Source: Kallotenue papyrolyticum (GTDB lineage Bacteria > Chloroflexota > Chloroflexia > Chloroflexales > Kallotenuaceae). From it: DNA of 64,000 bases. The DNA is taken from positions 2,313,157 through 2,377,156 of the forward strand of contig NZ_JAGA01000002.1 in the NCBI RefSeq assembly GCF_000526415.1, read 5' to 3'. The notes under the pieces are model-generated. The model made no database searches. It saw only the letters and a list, made by a program, of their open reading frames with translations, and was not told where the DNA came from. Numbering within the stretch: position 1 is the first letter of the stretch; every line of letters starts with the position of its first letter. Shown here piece after piece: positions 1 to 10,159 of this stretch. The position numbers and the translations under genes are program-made.

Positions 1-1689
1 CTCTACCGGATCGGCCTGGTGCAGATCCAGGGCTCTGGCACGAATGCCGTGCTGGAAGGGTATGTGGCCAGCGCGGATGAGGCGTTTGGCGCGCCGTTTG
101 CGACCCTGACGACAGGCACGTGGACGACGCCGGCAAGCGACGTGCGCGTTGGTGAAACGACCGGCGGGTCAACCCTGCATGCCATCGTTGACGATCTGCG
201 GATTGATAGCGCCGCTATGCCTGCGCCGAGCACGGGCGGCACCGGTCCCACGGCGACGCCAACCTCGATCGCGACAGCGACCGCAACACCGACACCAATA
301 CCGACGGCGACCGCCGTACCGACGCCGACGCCCACGCCGTCGCCTCCCTACCGGCCTGCTCCATATGATCACAGCTACCGCTACGATGCGATCGGCAACC
401 TCCTCAGCAAGGCGGGCGTGAGCTATAGCTACGGCGCGAACGGCAACGGCACGGGCGCGGGCCCGCACCAGGCGCGGACCGTGGGCGGGCAGACCTACCG
501 CTACGACGTCAACGGCAACCTGCTCAGCGGCGGCGGGCGGACATACACCTGGCAGGCCGACAATTTGCCCGCGAGCATCAGCAGTGGTGGCGTGACCGAG
601 ACCTACACCTACGACGCGGACGGCGAACGCCTCACGCGCACGGCCAACGGCGTGACGACGGTGTATGTGGCCGGGCTGTACGAGGAAGATCTCCAGACCG
701 GCGTCAAACGATCGCTCTACCAATTCAACGGGCAGATCATCGCCCAGCGCAGCACGGACGCGACCGGGCTGATCTACCTCCACGCCGACCACCTCGGCAG
801 CGTGAGTCTGGCCACGAACAGCAGCGGCGCGGTCGTGAGTCGCCAGGACTTCGATCCATGGGGCGCGATCCGCAGCGGCGGCATCCCGCAGACCGCGCTC
901 AACTACACTGGCCAGCGGCGCGATGGCACGGGTTTGCTCTATTACCACGCGCGCTATTATGATCCCGCGCTGGGGCGCTTCCTCTCCGCCGATACGATCG
1001 TCCCTGGCTCCGGCGCGCTCACGCTCTGGCCGAGCGATGCCACGGCTGCACCGCTGTTCGGGCAGCAGAACGTGCCCGGCCCGCAGAATCCCCAGACACT
1101 CAATCGGTATGCCTATGTCATCAACAACCCACTCAATAACATAGATCCATCGGGTCATGATCATAAGCCTGAAGATCAGGACAGCCGTGCATCTTGCCTC
1201 GCTCAAATTGGTCCAATAGACTGTGTCAAAGTTTGGAATCGCGCTTTGGAGGCCTTTCGCTTGTCAGAAGAACTGTTCCCCGGAGAAGATGAACTTACAA
1301 TAGAACTAAGAGATGCGTTCCGCCACGGATACTGGCTGGCTCTTATGGCACGAGACATTGGTATTGAAGATGCACTTCAGGCGGGTTATATTCATGAAGG
1401 AGGCACACCAAGACAAGTGCTTACAGCTGAACTGTTCAAGAACAATCCCGAGGCCTATTGGAGTCACGTAATGGATTTCACTAATAACGAGGTATCTGCC
1501 AGGATAGGTGCAGCAATGCGAGGGAAGAGTAATAAAGATGTTGCTGATGCAGTGCTTCAAGCTTTGAAGGATGGAAAACTCTTTACGCGGAGATATGATC
1601 CTGTAACTAATACATTCGATAAGAGAGGAGGGGTGCAGCGTAGTAATATTGCCTACAGTGCATACGAACGTAGAAACCGGAAGAAATAA
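1..1689 (+). CDS. Rhs/YD-repeat protein with DUF6973-like toxin tip (5' end outside window)
   Basis: The reading frame is open at base 1, so the N-terminus lies outside the window. In order it shows the end of a probable lectin-like (LamG-type) domain, a Thr/Pro-rich linker (about 235-345), YD repeats (SYRYDAIGNLL, YRYDVNGNLL, YTYDADGERL) and the Rhs-associated core (DPWG, YYHARYYDPALGRF, NRYAYVINNP, ending DPSGH near 1158). The remaining 175 residues are a variable tip. Its motifs DAFRHGYW and MDFTNNEVSARIG resemble DUF6973-type tips of polymorphic toxins, but the family assignment is by eye. Rhs proteins are contact-dependent toxins in which the core shell encloses the tip. This is the only copy in the window with a long YD-repeat region, so it is probably the expressed gene that the downstream cassettes can feed. 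Base composition drops sharply at the core/tip junction. Confidence 0.88.
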   Translation, partial: LYRIGLVQIQGSGTNAVLEGYVASADEAFGAPFATLTTGTWTTPASDVRVGETTGGSTLHAIVDDLRIDSAAMPAPSTGGTGPTATPTSIATATATPTPIPTATAVPTPTPTPSPPYRPAPYDHSYRYDAIGNLLSKAGVSYSYGANGNGTGAGPHQARTVGGQTYRYDVNGNLLSGGGRTYTWQADNLPASISSGGVTETYTYDADGERLTRTANGVTTVYVAGLYEEDLQTGVKRSLYQFNGQIIAQRSTDATGLIYLHADHLGSVSLATNSSGAVVSRQDFDPWGAIRSGGIPQTALNYTGQRRDGTGLLYYHARYYDPALGRFLSADTIVPGSGALTLWPSDATAAPLFGQQNVPGPQNPQTLNRYAYVINNPLNNIDPSGHDHKPEDQDSRASCLAQIGPIDCVKVWNRALEAFRLSEELFPGEDELTIELRDAFRHGYWLALMARDIGIEDALQAGYIHEGGTPRQVLTAELFKNNPEAYWSHVMDFTNNEVSARIGAAMRGKSNKDVADAVLQALKDGKLFTRRYDPVTNTFDKRGGVQRSNIAYSAYERRNRKK

Positions 1690-1787
1690 CATTGATTCGT
1701 GTAGGAATACGTCCAAATGGTATCCATAATTGGGTGTATTTCGCTAAAATGTCAGCAAGATGTCACCTGTGGTCTGGAGGAACCGCC

Positions 1788-2147
1788 ATGTATAAAAAAG
1801 AAGAAAAACCGCAAAATAAAACTTGGCAAGATCGTTATCTCTATTGGGTCTTGTTAATGACGTCAGTAGCATCTATAGTGTTAAGCTGCTATGCGATGCT
1901 ATACGTCTCATTCTTTACTCAGGCGGATAGTATTGCGAGGCGAGATCCCGAGCTTTTTGGAGTTATATATGACAGGCTTGTTCGGGAAATTCCGATCATT
2001 GCGGGAATCACGGCAATATTTGGTGTTCTTGTGATATATTCTGTGCACAAATGGAGGCGCTCTATCGTTTTTATAATCTGGATTGCTCTACTTCTGATAA
2101 GCATTTTCTTATTTATAGACCTACTTATGCTGAAGAGTATTCCGTAA
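1788..2147 (+). CDS. Small three-helix membrane protein, candidate immunity protein
   Basis: This 119-residue protein has three predicted membrane helices (about residues 17-43, 70-90 and 97-117) and a lysine-rich N-terminus (MYKKEEKP). The start at 1788 is preferred over the upstream in-frame codon at 1692 because GGAGG lies at 1776-1780, seven bases before the ATG. It sits directly downstream of the DUF6973-like tip and directly before the next Rhs fragment, the usual place of an immunity gene. A membrane location suggests that the cognate toxin acts at the membrane or arrives through it, but that is inference. I recognise no named family. Confidence 0.7.
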   Translation: MYKKEEKPQNKTWQDRYLYWVLLMTSVASIVLSCYAMLYVSFFTQADSIARRDPELFGVIYDRLVREIPIIAGITAIFGVLVIYSVHKWRRSIVFIIWIALLLISIFLFIDLLMLKSIP

Positions 2148-2148
2148 C

Positions 2149-3123
2149 GCAGTACAATACGGCCAGGTCGTCGTCCATCGCACGCGCACGAGCACTGTCA
2201 ACGAGGTGCTCTATCTCCACGGCGACCACCTCGGCAGCGTGAGTCTGGCCACGAACCAGCGCCAGGCGGTCGTAAGTCGCCAGGACTTCGACCCGTGGGG
2301 GAGTATCCGCAGTGGCGGCATCCCGCAGACCGCGCTCAACTACACTGGCCAGCGGCGCGACTCAACGGGCTTGCTCTACTACCACGCCAGGTATTATGAT
2401 CCCGGGCTGGGGCGGTTCCTCTCCGCCGATAGCGTCGTGCCGGGCATAGCTGAGGGAAAAGGTGGAGTGGCCGTCACCTTAGGCGTTGACTCTCAAACAG
2501 CGTCAATGCTGACTGTGGATTTTCATGAACCACAGTTTGTTACAATGCTAGCCACGGAGCACTGATTTACCCAGCAACATGGATTTCGCTTCCAACTCGA
2601 TTCGGAGAATTTGCAAGCGGCGAAAGATCAGTGGGGGCCACGAAACCCGCAAGCGCTCAACCGCTACAGCTACGTGCTCAATAACCCGATACGTTATGTT
2701 GATCCCACAGGCCATAACCCTGCTGCACTTGGTCTGTTTGCCCTCGGATTGAGTGCCCCTGTAGTTACAGCCATCATCGTTGCCGTCGGTGCTACAATTA
2801 TCTTAGGGTGTATATCTGACGTTGCTTGCCGTAGTGCACTTAGTGATCTGGTTGCTTCGGGCTACGATAACGTGAAGGGCTTCGTGGACAAGCTTACCCA
2901 TGTCCTGGAGTCTAAGAAGTTTAAGGGAGGTTCACAGAGCCGGCGAGACAAGAATTACGGTATTACTGACAAAGCCTTCTGGGATTGGTGGCACCGTGTA
3001 GGTAAAAAACAGGCCGGTGGGCAGGATCTAAGCTCCAAAGAAGAGGCAGAAGAAGCATACGAGGACTGGGTAGAACAAGGCCGTCCTCGTGGACCGAAAG
3101 GTGGTAAAGGTGATCGTAGATGA
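2149..3123 (+). pseudogene. Orphan Rhs tip cassette 2, core interrupted by an in-frame TGA
   Basis: Rhs homology starts one base after the preceding gene's stop codon (in frame: YGQVVVHRTRT, then YLHGDHLGSVSL). It covers the last part of the core, with a variant segment (SVVPG, then VDFHEPQF). A TGA at 2563-2565 interrupts the frame; the same frame continues afterwards through WGPRNPQALNRYSYVLNNP to the tip. The tip has a hydrophobic helix (about 2720-2810) followed by a basic, tryptophan-rich domain containing KAFWDWWHRVGKK and a Gly/Lys/Arg-rich end. I do not recognise its toxin family. There is no start codon with a ribosome binding site, so it is most likely a silent donor whose tip could be moved into the full-length gene by recombination in the core. 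Confidence 0.75.
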
Positions 3124-3195
3124 AGGGATTTTTGGTCTATCACCTGAAACATATGGTTATCCAAGAATATAGTTAGATATATTTGGAGGGTACAA

Positions 3196-3720
3196 ATGGA
3201 AGATTTTGACAAACTGATCAATAGGTTATATTCCTCGATAAACGAGGACGAGCTTATCAATACAGCTTATGCACTTGGGGATTTAGGCGATGTCAGAGCA
3301 GTACCACACTTAATCCAACTACTTGATAGTACAGAGAGTCCATCTGTCAGAAATGCTGTCGCTATTGCATTACATGACTTAGGAGACAAGCGAGCTATTT
3401 CAGCCCTATTGAGACATATAAAAGATCCAAAAAACATCACTAACCGGGGAACGCTGGTCTATGCACTTGAAACGCTAGATCCTCGGTCAGAGATTGTAGA
3501 TCTAGTTCAACTTATGTGTGATGGTAACTACGAAGTAATGGCTATGGTACTGCGTGTTATAGAAGGATTTAGTCAACCCCTTACCCCGGATAACAAACAA
3601 AAGGCTATCAGCGTTCTACAGAAGTGCTTAGCGCAAAATCAATTTGAGGATTGGAAAAAGGAATTTATTTCTTCAGCGATTGAACTTTTACATAAATGCG
3701 AAACAGAGTTGCCATTGTAA
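3196..3720 (+). CDS. HEAT-repeat protein, candidate immunity protein for cassette 2
   Basis: This 174-residue protein is mostly helical repeats of HEAT/PBS-lyase type, visible as NTAYALGDLGDVRAVPHLI, NAVAIALHDLGDKRAISALL and a weaker third unit. Such alpha-solenoids bind other proteins and are common immunity proteins in polymorphic toxin loci. GGAGGG at 3184-3189 precedes the ATG. It lies 72 bases after the cassette 2 tip, and the next Rhs fragment begins immediately after its stop, so it is placed as the cognate immunity gene. Its base composition is much AT-richer than the Rhs core, as for the other immunity genes in this array. Confidence 0.8.
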   Translation: MEDFDKLINRLYSSINEDELINTAYALGDLGDVRAVPHLIQLLDSTESPSVRNAVAIALHDLGDKRAISALLRHIKDPKNITNRGTLVYALETLDPRSEIVDLVQLMCDGNYEVMAMVLRVIEGFSQPLTPDNKQKAISVLQKCLAQNQFEDWKKEFISSAIELLHKCETELPL

Positions 3721-3726
3721 AGCTAA

Positions 3727-5079
3727 GTCATCGCGCAGCGCAGCAGCGACGCGACGGGGCTGATCTATCTGCATGGCGACCACCTTGGCAGCGTGAGTCT
3801 GGCCACGAACAGCAGTGGCGCGGTCGTGAGTCGCCAGGACTTCGATCCATGGGGCGCGATCCGCAGCGGCGGCATCAGCCAGACGACGCTGAACTACACC
3901 GGCCAGCGGCGCGATGGCACGGGCTTGTTGTATTATCACGCGCGGTATTACGATCCGGCCTTGAGTCGTTTCATCTCGGCGGACACGATTGTGCCTGGCT
4001 CCGGCGCGCTCACGCTCTGGCCGAGCGATGCCACGGCTGCGCCCCTGTTTGCCCAGGCGAATGCGCCGGGACCGCAGAATCCGCAGGAACTCAATCGCTA
4101 CTCGTATGTCAACAACAATCCCATCCGCCATACCGATCCGACGGGACACTGGCTTGAAAGCGCGATTGACATCGCCTCGATCAGCTATGACCTCTATGAC
4201 ATCAAGCAGAACGGCCTAACGTGGACGAGTGGACTGGCACTGGCGGCGGATGTCGCGAGCCTCGCGCTGCCGGTGGTAGCCGGCGGTGGGGCAGCGGTGC
4301 GGGCGCTGGCGCATGCCGATGATGTCGCGAAGGTGGTCACGAAGAGTGACAAAGCGGCGGACGCTGCCAAAGTCATCGCCAAGACCGGCTGTAGCTTCAG
4401 CGCCGATACGCCCGTGGCAACCGCCGAGGGAGCCGTGCCGATTGGTGAGATCGACGTGGGCGAGCAGGTACTGGCCTACGACGAGGCAACGGGCACGACC
4501 GGCAGCTACACCGTCACGGCGGTGTTGGTGCATACCGATCCGGTGCTGATCGACCTAACCATTGCTGGCGAGGACGTCGAGACGACGCCGGAGCACCCCT
4601 TCTACACGCTGGAACGGACCTGGGTCGAAGCCGGAAGTTTGTGGGTTGGCGCACATGTGCGGCGGGCGGATGGGAGCTACGGCGTGGTGCAAGCGGTGCG
4701 GGTTGAGCAGCGCGCGCAAGTGATGTACAATCTGACCGTCGCGACCGCGCACACCTTCTTCGTCGGTGATCAGCAATGGCTGGTGCATAATTCGTGCGGG
4801 GAAAATGCGGCAGCTAAGACTGGTCGCGAAGCGCATAAGGCCCTTAAGGAGAAGGTTCTAGCCAAAGCTGAGAAAACTGGGAAGAACTGGCAGTCTGAGC
4901 CATCTTTGATAGATCCAGCTACAAGGAAGATTGTTCGACCTGATGTGGTAACACCATCCGGGCGACCGATTGAATTGAAGCCAAATACGCCTAGTGGTCG
5001 TCGTGCAGGTGAGCGACAGCTTAGAAAATATGAACGTGCCACTGGTAAAAGAGGGCGAGTGATTTACTATGATCCGTGA
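3727..5079 (+). CDS. Orphan Rhs tip cassette 3: Hint domain plus PD-(D/E)XK-like nuclease tip
   Basis: The frame opens after a TAA at 3724 and enters the Rhs core at IAQRSSDATG. No proper start is visible; the first in-frame GTG is at 3793. The core ends at DPTGHW near 4150. A linker leads to a Hint (hedgehog/intein-type) autoprocessing domain at about 4385-4795, beginning GCSFSADTPVAT and ending TFFVGDQQWLVHN, with the internal HPFYT motif. Pretoxin Hint domains release the C-terminal toxin by self-cleavage. The last 93 residues contain RPDVVTPSGRPIELKP, a PD...E-x-K arrangement typical of restriction-endonuclease-fold toxins. The frame is intact, so the tip remains functional if joined to a full core. 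Cassette 7 carries a nearly identical Hint domain with a different toxin. Confidence 0.82.
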   Translation, partial: VIAQRSSDATGLIYLHGDHLGSVSLATNSSGAVVSRQDFDPWGAIRSGGISQTTLNYTGQRRDGTGLLYYHARYYDPALSRFISADTIVPGSGALTLWPSDATAAPLFAQANAPGPQNPQELNRYSYVNNNPIRHTDPTGHWLESAIDIASISYDLYDIKQNGLTWTSGLALAADVASLALPVVAGGGAAVRALAHADDVAKVVTKSDKAADAAKVIAKTGCSFSADTPVATAEGAVPIGEIDVGEQVLAYDEATGTTGSYTVTAVLVHTDPVLIDLTIAGEDVETTPEHPFYTLERTWVEAGSLWVGAHVRRADGSYGVVQAVRVEQRAQVMYNLTVATAHTFFVGDQQWLVHNSCGENAAAKTGREAHKALKEKVLAKAEKTGKNWQSEPSLIDPATRKIVRPDVVTPSGRPIELKPNTPSGRRAGERQLRKYERATGKRGRVIYYDP

Positions 5080-5095
5080 AGCCTTATAAGCAGGA

Positions 5096-5139
5096 GAGGA
5101 GTTTGGATTGTTGAACAAATCTAGCAATCGAAACTCCTC
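5096..5139 (+). terminator. Hairpin between toxin tip and immunity gene
   Basis: GAGGAGTTTGGATTG pairs with the copy at 5125-5139 over 14 of 15 positions, with a 14-base loop. It lies just after the cassette 3 stop. There is no long T run. It may end or weaken toxin read-through while the immunity gene 50 bases later keeps its own ribosome binding site. Confidence 0.4.
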
Positions 5140-5189
5140 GTATCCTTGTATTTGAAGATTGTGATTTGGGGATTACTGGGGAGAAAATT

Positions 5190-5816
5190 ATGGATCAAGT
5201 GAAGAACACCCACTTTGTCGACGAGTTAATTAAGCGATACCTCCATCCAGAGTTGAGGCAATATGGTTTTACTAGAAAAGCAAGGACTTGGAATCGAGAA
5301 TATAATTCCTTTAATCAGGTTATAAATGTTCAAACTGGCAAGACGAGTACTCACAATTCAGGCGATTTTACCATCAACATGGGTGTATTTGTTCCATCGG
5401 TATATCGTGCAGTGTGGGGAGATGTGCCATCGTTTGTAAGAGAAACTGATTGCACAGTAAGAACTAGGCTTGGTTGTCTATTAGATAAAAAAGTTGACAA
5501 GTGGTGGAGCTTTGATCAAACGACTGATATTGTGTTAATAGGTAAGGAGATAACTGATCTCTTAGTCAATTATGGTCTTCCCTTCCTAGAACAGTTTGAT
5601 AGCCTAGAATCAATACATAATTTCCTAATTATACGTTGTAAATCGAAGCAGAGCACTCCATTAGAACATATTTACTTAGCTGTTGTGAAAGCACAACTTG
5701 GCGATACTTCAGGTGCGAAAGAACTGTTTACCAACGTGGCTAGCTCTTTTCCTGCTTGGCGAGAATGGGCTCTTAAGACAGCTACTGAGCTTGAGATTGA
5801 TTTAGAGCATCTGTAA
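5190..5816 (+). CDS. DUF4304-like protein, candidate immunity protein for cassette 3
   Basis: This 208-residue soluble protein has the layout I associate with DUF4304: an N-terminal helix ending in LRQYGFTRKARTW, then an aromatic strand NSFNQVINVQTGK and a conserved-looking FTINMGVFVPS. DUF4304 proteins occur beside polymorphic toxins. The ATG at 5190 is chosen over the in-frame TTG at 5166 because GGGGAG lies just upstream. It is AT-rich and lies 111 bases after the nuclease tip, so it is placed as the immunity partner. The family call is from motif memory and needs a profile search. Confidence 0.65.
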   Translation: MDQVKNTHFVDELIKRYLHPELRQYGFTRKARTWNREYNSFNQVINVQTGKTSTHNSGDFTINMGVFVPSVYRAVWGDVPSFVRETDCTVRTRLGCLLDKKVDKWWSFDQTTDIVLIGKEITDLLVNYGLPFLEQFDSLESIHNFLIIRCKSKQSTPLEHIYLAVVKAQLGDTSGAKELFTNVASSFPAWREWALKTATELEIDLEHL

Positions 5817-5817
5817 A

Positions 5818-6952
5818 TCGAAGAATGACGAGCGTCTCACGCGCACGGTCAACGGGGTGACCACGTTCTACGCGGCGGGGTTGTACGAGGAAGACCTGCA
5901 AACCGGCGTCACGCGCGCGCTCTACCCGTTCAACGGGCAGATCATCGCCCAGCGCAGCAGCGACGCGACGGGGCTACTCTACCTCCACAGCGACCACCTC
6001 GGCAGCGTGAGTCTTGCCACCAATGCCAGTGGTGGCGTCGTGAGTCGCCAGGATTTCGATCCATGGGGCAGCATCCGCAGCGGCGGCATCAGCCAAACGG
6101 CGCTGAACGATACCGGGCAGCGGCGTGGACAGCACCGGCTTGTTGTATGATCATGCACGGTATGACGATCCGGTGCTGGCGCGCTTCATCTCCGCTGACT
6201 CCGTGGTGCCGGGCGCGCCGGATGGCTCGATGGACGGCGTGGCGCTCAAGCCGCTGACGGTGGATTTCCACGAGCCGGGCTTTGTGAGTGGACTCAACGC
6301 GGAGAACGGGCAGGGCTTCTGGTTCCAGCACAGCGACCAGGTCGCGCCGTGGGGACCACAGAATCCGCAGGCGCTCAATCGGTACGCGTATGTGCAGAAC
6401 AATCCGTTGCGCTATACCGATCCGACGGGGCATACGTGGTACTTCTCACAGGCAGATGGTGCAGCTTTTGCCAGCGCTTTGCGGCGTTTGGCGAATAGTC
6501 TCACCAAGGACGACCTCATACACGGTGCTGTATCTGCGCTGACGACAGAAGCAGCTAAAACGCTTGCTCCGGGCTGGCAGGACATATTCGCGGCATTCGC
6601 TTCGAGTACACTTCTTGGGTTAGCCATGGGAGCGGGGTCAGCCACTGCCATCATTGTCACATTGCAAATGTTCCTGAACGAGTTTGCAGATTTTATCGAT
6701 CAATATAATGGAGCCAAAGGTATTGCAGTAGCAACAGATGGGAAAGGGATTTACGTTGTCAATCGGTCCTCAGGGCAAGGAATATACTGGGATCCAGGTT
6801 ACCTCAACATGGGAACCTGGATGATCAGTCGGCTTCCTAGTTCAATGTATGTCGGAGCAAAGCCAGTCTATTCAGCTGGAGACAAGTGGTGGAGTGGGTG
6901 GCATTTCAAAACTGACGAGAAGTGGGTTTCCAAAGAAGATCGAAATAGATAA
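5818..6952 (+). pseudogene. Orphan Rhs tip cassette 4, frameshifted in the core
   Basis: In-frame core homology starts at DERLTRTVNGVTTFY and runs through LYEEDLQTGVTR to NDTGQRRG. One extra T near 6125, compared with the same site in the other cassettes, shifts the frame. The second frame continues STGLLYDHARYDDPVLARF and a core variant (VDFHEPGFVSGLNAEN) to DPTGH near 6432. The tip begins WYFSQADGAAF, has a hydrophobic stretch (about 6590-6690), and ends with a Trp-rich segment (DKWWSGWHFKTDEKW). It is related to the tip of cassette 6, which begins VYFSQAQAE and has GHWWF near its end. Their toxin activity is unknown. The tip itself has no lesion. Confidence 0.75.
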
Positions 6953-7094
6953 GGAGTATGTTTGAACCAGACATATAATCTATTTATTCTCGCTTGATGT
7001 TTTGGATATAAATACTTATTGGTTATTAATTTGCGTGGCACATTCTTTTTTGCGAGATAAGAACATATCAATAACTTTGGACGGAGGATCAGGG

Positions 7095-7310
7095 ATGGTC
7101 GAGCGATTGATAATCTCCATAATAACGTTGTTGCTGGGCATCGCGGTAGGTAAACTTCTCGGAATGGCGCTATCTCGGTGGATTATTATACCACTACTTG
7201 AAAAGACGCGGCGATCTACTAACCCCTATGCCAGGTACATTCCGTCGCTCATGGCGATTGTCCTAGCTTTGCTCCTATGGGTAGTCTTGCTTATCACGCT
7301 TTGGACATGA
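7095..7310 (+). CDS. Two-helix membrane protein, candidate immunity protein for cassette 4
   Basis: This 71-residue protein has two predicted membrane helices (about residues 4-24 and 49-69) joined by a basic segment (EKTRRSTNPYARY). The start at 7095 is chosen because GGAGG at 7083-7087 is seven bases upstream; an earlier in-frame start at 7002 has no such site. It follows the cassette 4 tip. The related tip in cassette 6 is also followed by a two-helix membrane protein, which suggests that this toxin family is neutralised at the membrane. Confidence 0.6.
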   Translation: MVERLIISIITLLLGIAVGKLLGMALSRWIIIPLLEKTRRSTNPYARYIPSLMAIVLALLLWVVLLITLWT

Positions 7311-7441
7311 TCACATCTGGGCCTATGATCACGCTGTGTGCTTTTTGACTGCTTTGTACGTTAAGTAAAGCCTAAGTAAATAGGCGACTTTTCTCTTCAC
7401 ATCACCTCCAGCGTGTATGTGCTGGTAACACGGCTGCCCCC

Positions 7442-8275
7442 TACGCCACCCACCTCGGCAGCGGGAGCGTGGCGACGAGCAGCAGCGGCGCGGTGGTGCG
7501 TCGGCAGGACTTCGACCCGTGGGGCGGCATCCGCAGCGGCAGCATCAGCCAGACGACGCTGAACGACACCGGGCAGCGGCGGGACAGCACCGGTTTGTTG
7601 TACTATCATGCGCGCTCTTACGATCTGGTGCTGGCGCGCTTCATCTCGGCGGATACGATTGTCCCTGGCTCCGGCGCGCTCACCCTCTGGCCGAGCGATG
7701 CGACTGCTGCACCGCTGTTTGGGCAGCAGAACGCGCCGGGGCCGCAGAACCCGCAGGAACTCAATCGGTACGCGTACGTCAACAATAATCCGGTGCGGCA
7801 TACCGACCCGACCGGGCATGTGGCGTGTGTAGATCCAATTAGCTGTGGCATTGAAGGTGCAGCAGCAGGTGGTGCTGTAGGTTCGGCTGGCGGTCCTGCC
7901 GGAGCAGTCGCTGGCGCGGTTATTGGTGGCGTTGCTGGTGCAGCGGTCGGCTTGGGAGTCGGGATCGCGGCGTACGAAGGGCTTACCTATCTCGCCGATG
8001 GGCCAACCCCTAAAAGTGTTAGCGATTATGGCGAACTTGCGCACGCGACAAGCACCAGCAATAATAAGACTACGCCAAAGGGAGGTACTTATGTTTTGAA
8101 AGATCCACAAACAGGGAACGTGGATTATGTTGGTCAGACGAAAGATCTTAAGAGGCGCGAGAAGGATCACAAGCGAGATCCGAGGCTAAAGGATTTGGAT
8201 TTTGATGTCGATGCCAGAACTGATGATTATGCTGCTCGTCGAGGTCGTGAGCAGATACTTTACGATAAACACTAG
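7442..8275 (+). CDS. Orphan Rhs tip cassette 5 with GIY-YIG-like nuclease tip
   Basis: Core homology begins around YATHLGSGS with no real start; the first in-frame GTG is at 7469. It runs through DPWGGIRSG and NRYAYVNNNPVRH to DPTGH near 7817. A glycine/alanine-zipper linker follows (about 7850-7980). The C-terminal 65 residues (GGTYVLKD, then VDYVGQTKDLKRREKDH, then RRGREQILYD) match the pattern of GIY-YIG/URI-type nuclease toxins: paired GTYVL and DYVG strands, an Arg after the second, and a distal Glu in GREQ. Several core positions have drifted (ARSYDLVLARF for ARYYDPALGRF), as expected for a copy under weak selection, but the frame is intact. Confidence 0.8.
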   Translation, partial: YATHLGSGSVATSSSGAVVRRQDFDPWGGIRSGSISQTTLNDTGQRRDSTGLLYYHARSYDLVLARFISADTIVPGSGALTLWPSDATAAPLFGQQNAPGPQNPQELNRYAYVNNNPVRHTDPTGHVACVDPISCGIEGAAAGGAVGSAGGPAGAVAGAVIGGVAGAAVGLGVGIAAYEGLTYLADGPTPKSVSDYGELAHATSTSNNKTTPKGGTYVLKDPQTGNVDYVGQTKDLKRREKDHKRDPRLKDLDFDVDARTDDYAARRGREQILYDKH

Positions 8276-8370
8276 CCATCACGTAACAGGCAGAATCCTG
8301 TTAGTCCCAAGAACAAGAATCGTGATACCTATTTGAGAGAAGGAAATAAAGTGAAAGGACTATACTAAAT

Positions 8371-8892
8371 ATGCCACGTAGAAAGCTTCCATATCAGGAG
8401 GGAGACTGGTTCGCGGTTCCACTGAGAACAGGGGGGTATGCTCTTGGATTGATCGCTCGTGTGGATGGTAAAGGAGGCGTGTTAGGCTACTTTTTCGGAC
8501 CACGCTATCATCAACTTCCGAGTAAGGATCAAGCCTCCAAGTTAGCTCCCGCAGACGCGATTCTTATCCGCCGTTTTGGCGATTTGGGTCTTCTTCAAGG
8601 CGAATGGCCAATCATCTACCGACCTGAGCAGTGGGACCGTAGAGATTGGCCAGTTCCCCCTTTCTCAAGAATAGCCATGGACAAGAGTTGGGCTATCAAG
8701 GTCGTGTACTCTGACGATTTGAGTCTCCTTAGTGAAGCGCCTATTACTGTCGAAGAAGCGCAGGAACTTCCAGAGGATGGATTATCGGGATATGGGGCAC
8801 TAGAAATACGGCTAACGAAGCTCTTGAATGATAGATCAGAGAACTCAGAGACAGGTGGAAATCATGGGAACCTGGGGGGTCGGAATATTTGA
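8371..8892 (+). CDS. Imm26-like immunity protein for cassette 5
   Basis: This 173-residue soluble protein opens with YQEGDWFAVPLRTGGYALG and GYFFGPRY, a pattern I associate with immunity protein family Imm26 (GD-x-FAVPL...G). It follows the nuclease tip after 95 bases. Its last 29 bases overlap the start of the DUF4259 gene, so the two were probably translated as a pair. The family name rests on motif recall only. Confidence 0.65.
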   Translation: MPRRKLPYQEGDWFAVPLRTGGYALGLIARVDGKGGVLGYFFGPRYHQLPSKDQASKLAPADAILIRRFGDLGLLQGEWPIIYRPEQWDRRDWPVPPFSRIAMDKSWAIKVVYSDDLSLLSEAPITVEEAQELPEDGLSGYGALEIRLTKLLNDRSENSETGGNHGNLGGRNI

Positions 8893-8952
8893 TAATGATG
8901 TTGCTGCCGACGTTCGTGCTGCCTTTGAGGAGGCTTTATCGAGCACTCCTAA

Positions 8953-9850
<898 letters not shown>

Positions 9851-10159
9851 TAACATCACTACCGCAACCAAGCGCGTCCTCAATCAGTTTATCAACGAAG
9901 TTGAGGATGAGGATGATAGAGTCCATGTATACCTTGCGCTGGCGTTCCTCCAGCTTGAACTAGGAGGACTACAGCCAGATGTTCGTGATGAAGCCCTACA
10001 GATCATTCGATCGGGACAGGACTTAACAAGATGGGAAGAATCTGAAGCAAGTATACTAGATGAACGTAAACGTATCTTGCAGGGATTAGAGAGGAAATTA
10101 ACTTCTCAGGGAGAGAATGACTGAAGTTCAGCACCTCATCTTAAGGCAGTAGCAATCGG

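Noticed and set aside
169..1206. Long minus-strand open frame opposite the Rhs gene, and similar antisense frames in other GC-rich genes
   Set aside because: They mirror the codon bias of the real coding strand, carry no domain and lack ribosome binding sites.
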